Origin: an uncultured Lachnospiraceae bacterium
Lineage (GTDB): Bacteria; Bacillota; Clostridia; Lachnospirales; Lachnospiraceae
Assembly: GCA_947363565.1 (NCBI GenBank)
Contig: CANAPP010000036.1
Location: 1-32,871, forward strand
Direction: 5' to 3'
Length of the DNA: 32,871 nt
The notes beneath the pieces are model-generated. The model saw only the letters and a program-made list of their open reading frames with translations. It was not told where the DNA came from and ran no database searches. Shown here one piece after another: positions 31,066 through 32,871 of the stretch. A program made the translations under genes and the position numbers. Numbering within the stretch: position 1 is the first letter of the stretch; each line of letters opens with the position of its first letter.

Positions 31066-31872
31066 ATGCTTGCAGAGAAAAAATATTTCTTATTTGATAT
31101 AGATGGGACGCTCGCGGTGGACGATACCCTTTATGACGGCAGCAGGGAGCTGATCGATTATATCGGCGCGATCGGCGGGCAGGCGTTTTATATTACGAAT
31201 AATTCGACGAAGAGCCGTAAAAGCTATGTGGAGAAGTTCGCCCGGTGGGAGATAAAGACGTCGGAGAGCCAGTTTATGACGGCTTCCTATGCTACCTGCC
31301 TTTACCTTAAAGAGCACTACAGTAAAAGTAAGATTTTCGTGCTTGGCACGCCGTCTTTCCTGGAGGAAATAAAAAGCTTCGGCCTTGAGGCCACGGAGCG
31401 GGCCGACCCGGATGTGAACTGCGTGGTGGCAGGTTTTGACAGCACGCTTAAGTACGAAAAGGTGGAGGCAGCCTGCGAGCTTTTGTTCCGGCAGGACGTG
31501 GACTTTATCGGCACCAACCCGGATCTTCGCTGCCCGACAGCCTTCGGGTTCGTGCCGGACTGCGGGGGAATCTGTGCGATGCTGAACGCGGCTACCGGCA
31601 GGACGCCCCGGTATATCGGAAAGCCCGATGCCAGGATCGTGACGCTTTGTACCAGGCAGGTCCAGGCAGATCCAAAGGAGGTGCTGGTGGTGGGAGACCG
31701 CTTTTACACTGATATTGCCTGTGGGATCAACGCAGGGGTGGAGACGGCTTTGGTATACACCGGTGAAGCCAGGCCGGAGGATTTGCCGGATGCAAAGTTC
31801 AAGCCGGATTATACATTTGAAAATATAAAAAAGCTTTACGAGGAATTAAAGAAATGCAAGGGAGAGGCATAG
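31066..31872 (+). CDS. HAD superfamily IIA hydrolase (NagD-like phosphatase)
   Basis: 268 aa from the ATG at 31066, behind AAGGAGAG (31053-31060); the longer frame from 31003 runs through AT-rich leader. HAD motif I is FDIDGTLAVDD (nucleophile Asp11, Asp13), motif II ITNNSTKSR, motif III lysine in IGKPDARI, motif IV VVGDRFYTDIACG. The type IIA (C2) cap lies between motifs II and III. Proteins of this group (NagD, AraL, phosphoglycolate or nitrophenyl phosphatases) dephosphorylate small phosphorylated metabolites; the substrate is not predictable. The metallophosphoesterase gene starts 2 bp after the stop, so the two are coupled. Confidence 0.9.
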   Translation: MLAEKKYFLFDIDGTLAVDDTLYDGSRELIDYIGAIGGQAFYITNNSTKSRKSYVEKFARWEIKTSESQFMTASYATCLYLKEHYSKSKIFVLGTPSFLEEIKSFGLEATERADPDVNCVVAGFDSTLKYEKVEAACELLFRQDVDFIGTNPDLRCPTAFGFVPDCGGICAMLNAATGRTPRYIGKPDARIVTLCTRQVQADPKEVLVVGDRFYTDIACGINAGVETALVYTGEARPEDLPDAKFKPDYTFENIKKLYEELKKCKGEA

Positions 31873-31873
31873 G

Positions 31874-32791
31874 ATGGATAAGAGGAGAAAAAGAAACGGG
31901 GGAATGCGCATGGGCTTAAAAGTTATCCTGACGGCGGCAGCGGTGCTTGTGGCCGGGCTTTTTGGGGAAATCTGGCGGGAAATCCATCATTTCCGGACAG
32001 TGACTTATCCGATCCGGTCGAAAAAGCTTGCGGGGACGGGAGAGGGGATAAGGGTAGTATTCTTAAGCGACCTCCACAACCAGGCCTACGGCCGGGGGAA
32101 TGAGCGGCTGATCCGAAAGATCAAGGAGGCAGATCCGGCCCTCGTCCTTATCGGCGGGGATATGCTCGTAGGGAAGAAAGACAGCTCTTATGCGCCTGCC
32201 CTTGAATTTGTGACGGCTCTTGCCGGTCAGTTCCCGGTCTACTATGCCAACGGGAACCATGAGCAGCGGATGAAGGAGAACCCAAAGATGTACCGGGCCT
32301 CCTATGCGGAATATAAACGTGCGCTTGAGCAGGCCGGCGTGCATTTTCTGGAAAATTCTTCCCAGGAGCTTTTGTGTAAAGGCCAAAGGATCAAGCTTAA
32401 CGGGTTAGAGATACCGGCAGAGTGTTATGGCCATTTTAAAAAGTATCCGCTGTCGGAGGGAGCGGTAAAGGACCGGCTCGGGGTAGCGGTGAGGGAAGAT
32501 TACGAGATATTACTTGCCCACAATCCGGCGTATATGGAGGAGTATCTTGACTGGGGTGCAGACCTTGTGCTGTCCGGGCATCTCCACGGGGGGATCGTGC
32601 GCCTTCCCGGCGGATTTGGAGCCGTCTCCCCGGCCTTTGATCTGTTCCCGAAGTATTCCGGCGGCCATTACCGGGAGGGAGATACGGATATCGTGGTCAG
32701 TAAAGGACTTGGGGTGCATACCATCAGCGTCCGGCTGTTTAATCCGGCGGAGCTTATCGTGCTGGAGCTTTCCGGGGAGGGTGGGGAGTAA
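31874..32791 (+). CDS. Membrane-anchored metallophosphoesterase (YkuE/calcineurin-like)
   Basis: Up to 305 aa. A basic N-terminus and one hydrophobic segment (about 14-32) anchor the enzyme, so the catalytic domain is probably outside. Binuclear metal site motifs in order: SDLHNQ (65-70), IGGDML (about 93-98), NGNHEQ (about 126-131), LAHNP (about 214-218), SGHLHGG (about 235-241). It is translationally coupled to the HAD phosphatase gene. The start at 31874 has GGGAGAGG upstream; an internal ATG at 31904 or 31910 behind GGGGGA is also possible. Substrate unknown (phosphodiester or lipid-linked phosphate). No terminator is visible before the window ends. Confidence 0.88.
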   Translation: MDKRRKRNGGMRMGLKVILTAAAVLVAGLFGEIWREIHHFRTVTYPIRSKKLAGTGEGIRVVFLSDLHNQAYGRGNERLIRKIKEADPALVLIGGDMLVGKKDSSYAPALEFVTALAGQFPVYYANGNHEQRMKENPKMYRASYAEYKRALEQAGVHFLENSSQELLCKGQRIKLNGLEIPAECYGHFKKYPLSEGAVKDRLGVAVREDYEILLAHNPAYMEEYLDWGADLVLSGHLHGGIVRLPGGFGAVSPAFDLFPKYSGGHYREGDTDIVVSKGLGVHTISVRLFNPAELIVLELSGEGGE

Positions 32792-32871
32792 GCCGGCAGG
32801 GCGCTTTAAGATTTTCCTTGAGTTTCCGCAAAATGTAGTTACAAAATGCCCACATTCTCCTGAAGCACTAA

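Noticed and set aside
1-32871. Defence, secretion, phage or other mobile gene cluster
   Set aside because: All intact genes fall in housekeeping, transport, amino-acid or signalling families; no integrase, transposase, toxin, nuclease island or CRISPR repeat was seen.

Overview
The window is a chromosomal segment of a low-GC-phylum (Firmicutes) anaerobe, most likely a gut Lachnospiraceae (Clostridium cluster XIVa: Dorea, Faecalicatena or Lachnoclostridium-like). Reasons: strong GGAGG ribosome binding sites, sigma-A promoters, the yceD-rpmF-plsX-acpP-rnc-smc-ftsY housekeeping cluster, a T-box fragment, a Ctc-type L25, and the protein families present. The genus is inference. I see no rRNA, tRNA, CRISPR array, phage or intact transposon.

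Layout. (1) 1-3515: a NitT/TauT-type ABC importer (permease, ATPase, lipoprotein binding protein) behind a near-consensus Fur box and a G12 tract, with a terminator-like hairpin before the binding-protein gene. (2) 3683-5535: a membrane protein with two tandem DUF4367-like repeats (probable anti-sigma factor) followed by an ECF sigma factor. (3) 5565-15090: yceD-rpmF, then an inserted chemoreceptor with its own promoter and terminator, then plsX-acpP, rnc-smc-ftsY. (4) 15214-20650: threonine ammonia-lyase, NADP isocitrate dehydrogenase, a flavoprotein with a repetitive tail, glutaminase and a frameshifted GNAT gene; a 137-bp inverted-repeat element lies between the first two. (5) 20769-23497: an M24 aminopeptidase P (minus) and, divergently, a short QueG-like double 4Fe-4S protein. 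(6) 23498-24008: a scar holding a 16-codon stub, the 3' half of a T-box leader and the last 40 codons of a trpA-like gene. (7) 24009-28167: cysK-lysR and metY (plus) with L25 (minus) between; cysK and metY share an operator-like inverted repeat at their promoters. (8) 28267-32791: a small membrane protein, glnK-amtB (minus) with a terminator in its leader, a HAD phosphatase and a metallophosphoesterase.

Metabolic theme: nitrogen and sulfur amino-acid metabolism (threonine deamination, 2-oxoglutarate formation, glutamine hydrolysis, ammonium uptake with PII control, cysteine and homocysteine synthesis) beside core lipid, RNA and chromosome maintenance genes. I found no clearly new multi-gene system. 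The most unusual items are the trp/T-box scar, the extracytoplasmic CZB-type chemoreceptor, the Fur-box importer with its G12 tract, the 137-bp inverted-repeat element, and the shared cysK/metY operator. Intergenic stretches not listed are under 300 bases and showed nothing I could support.
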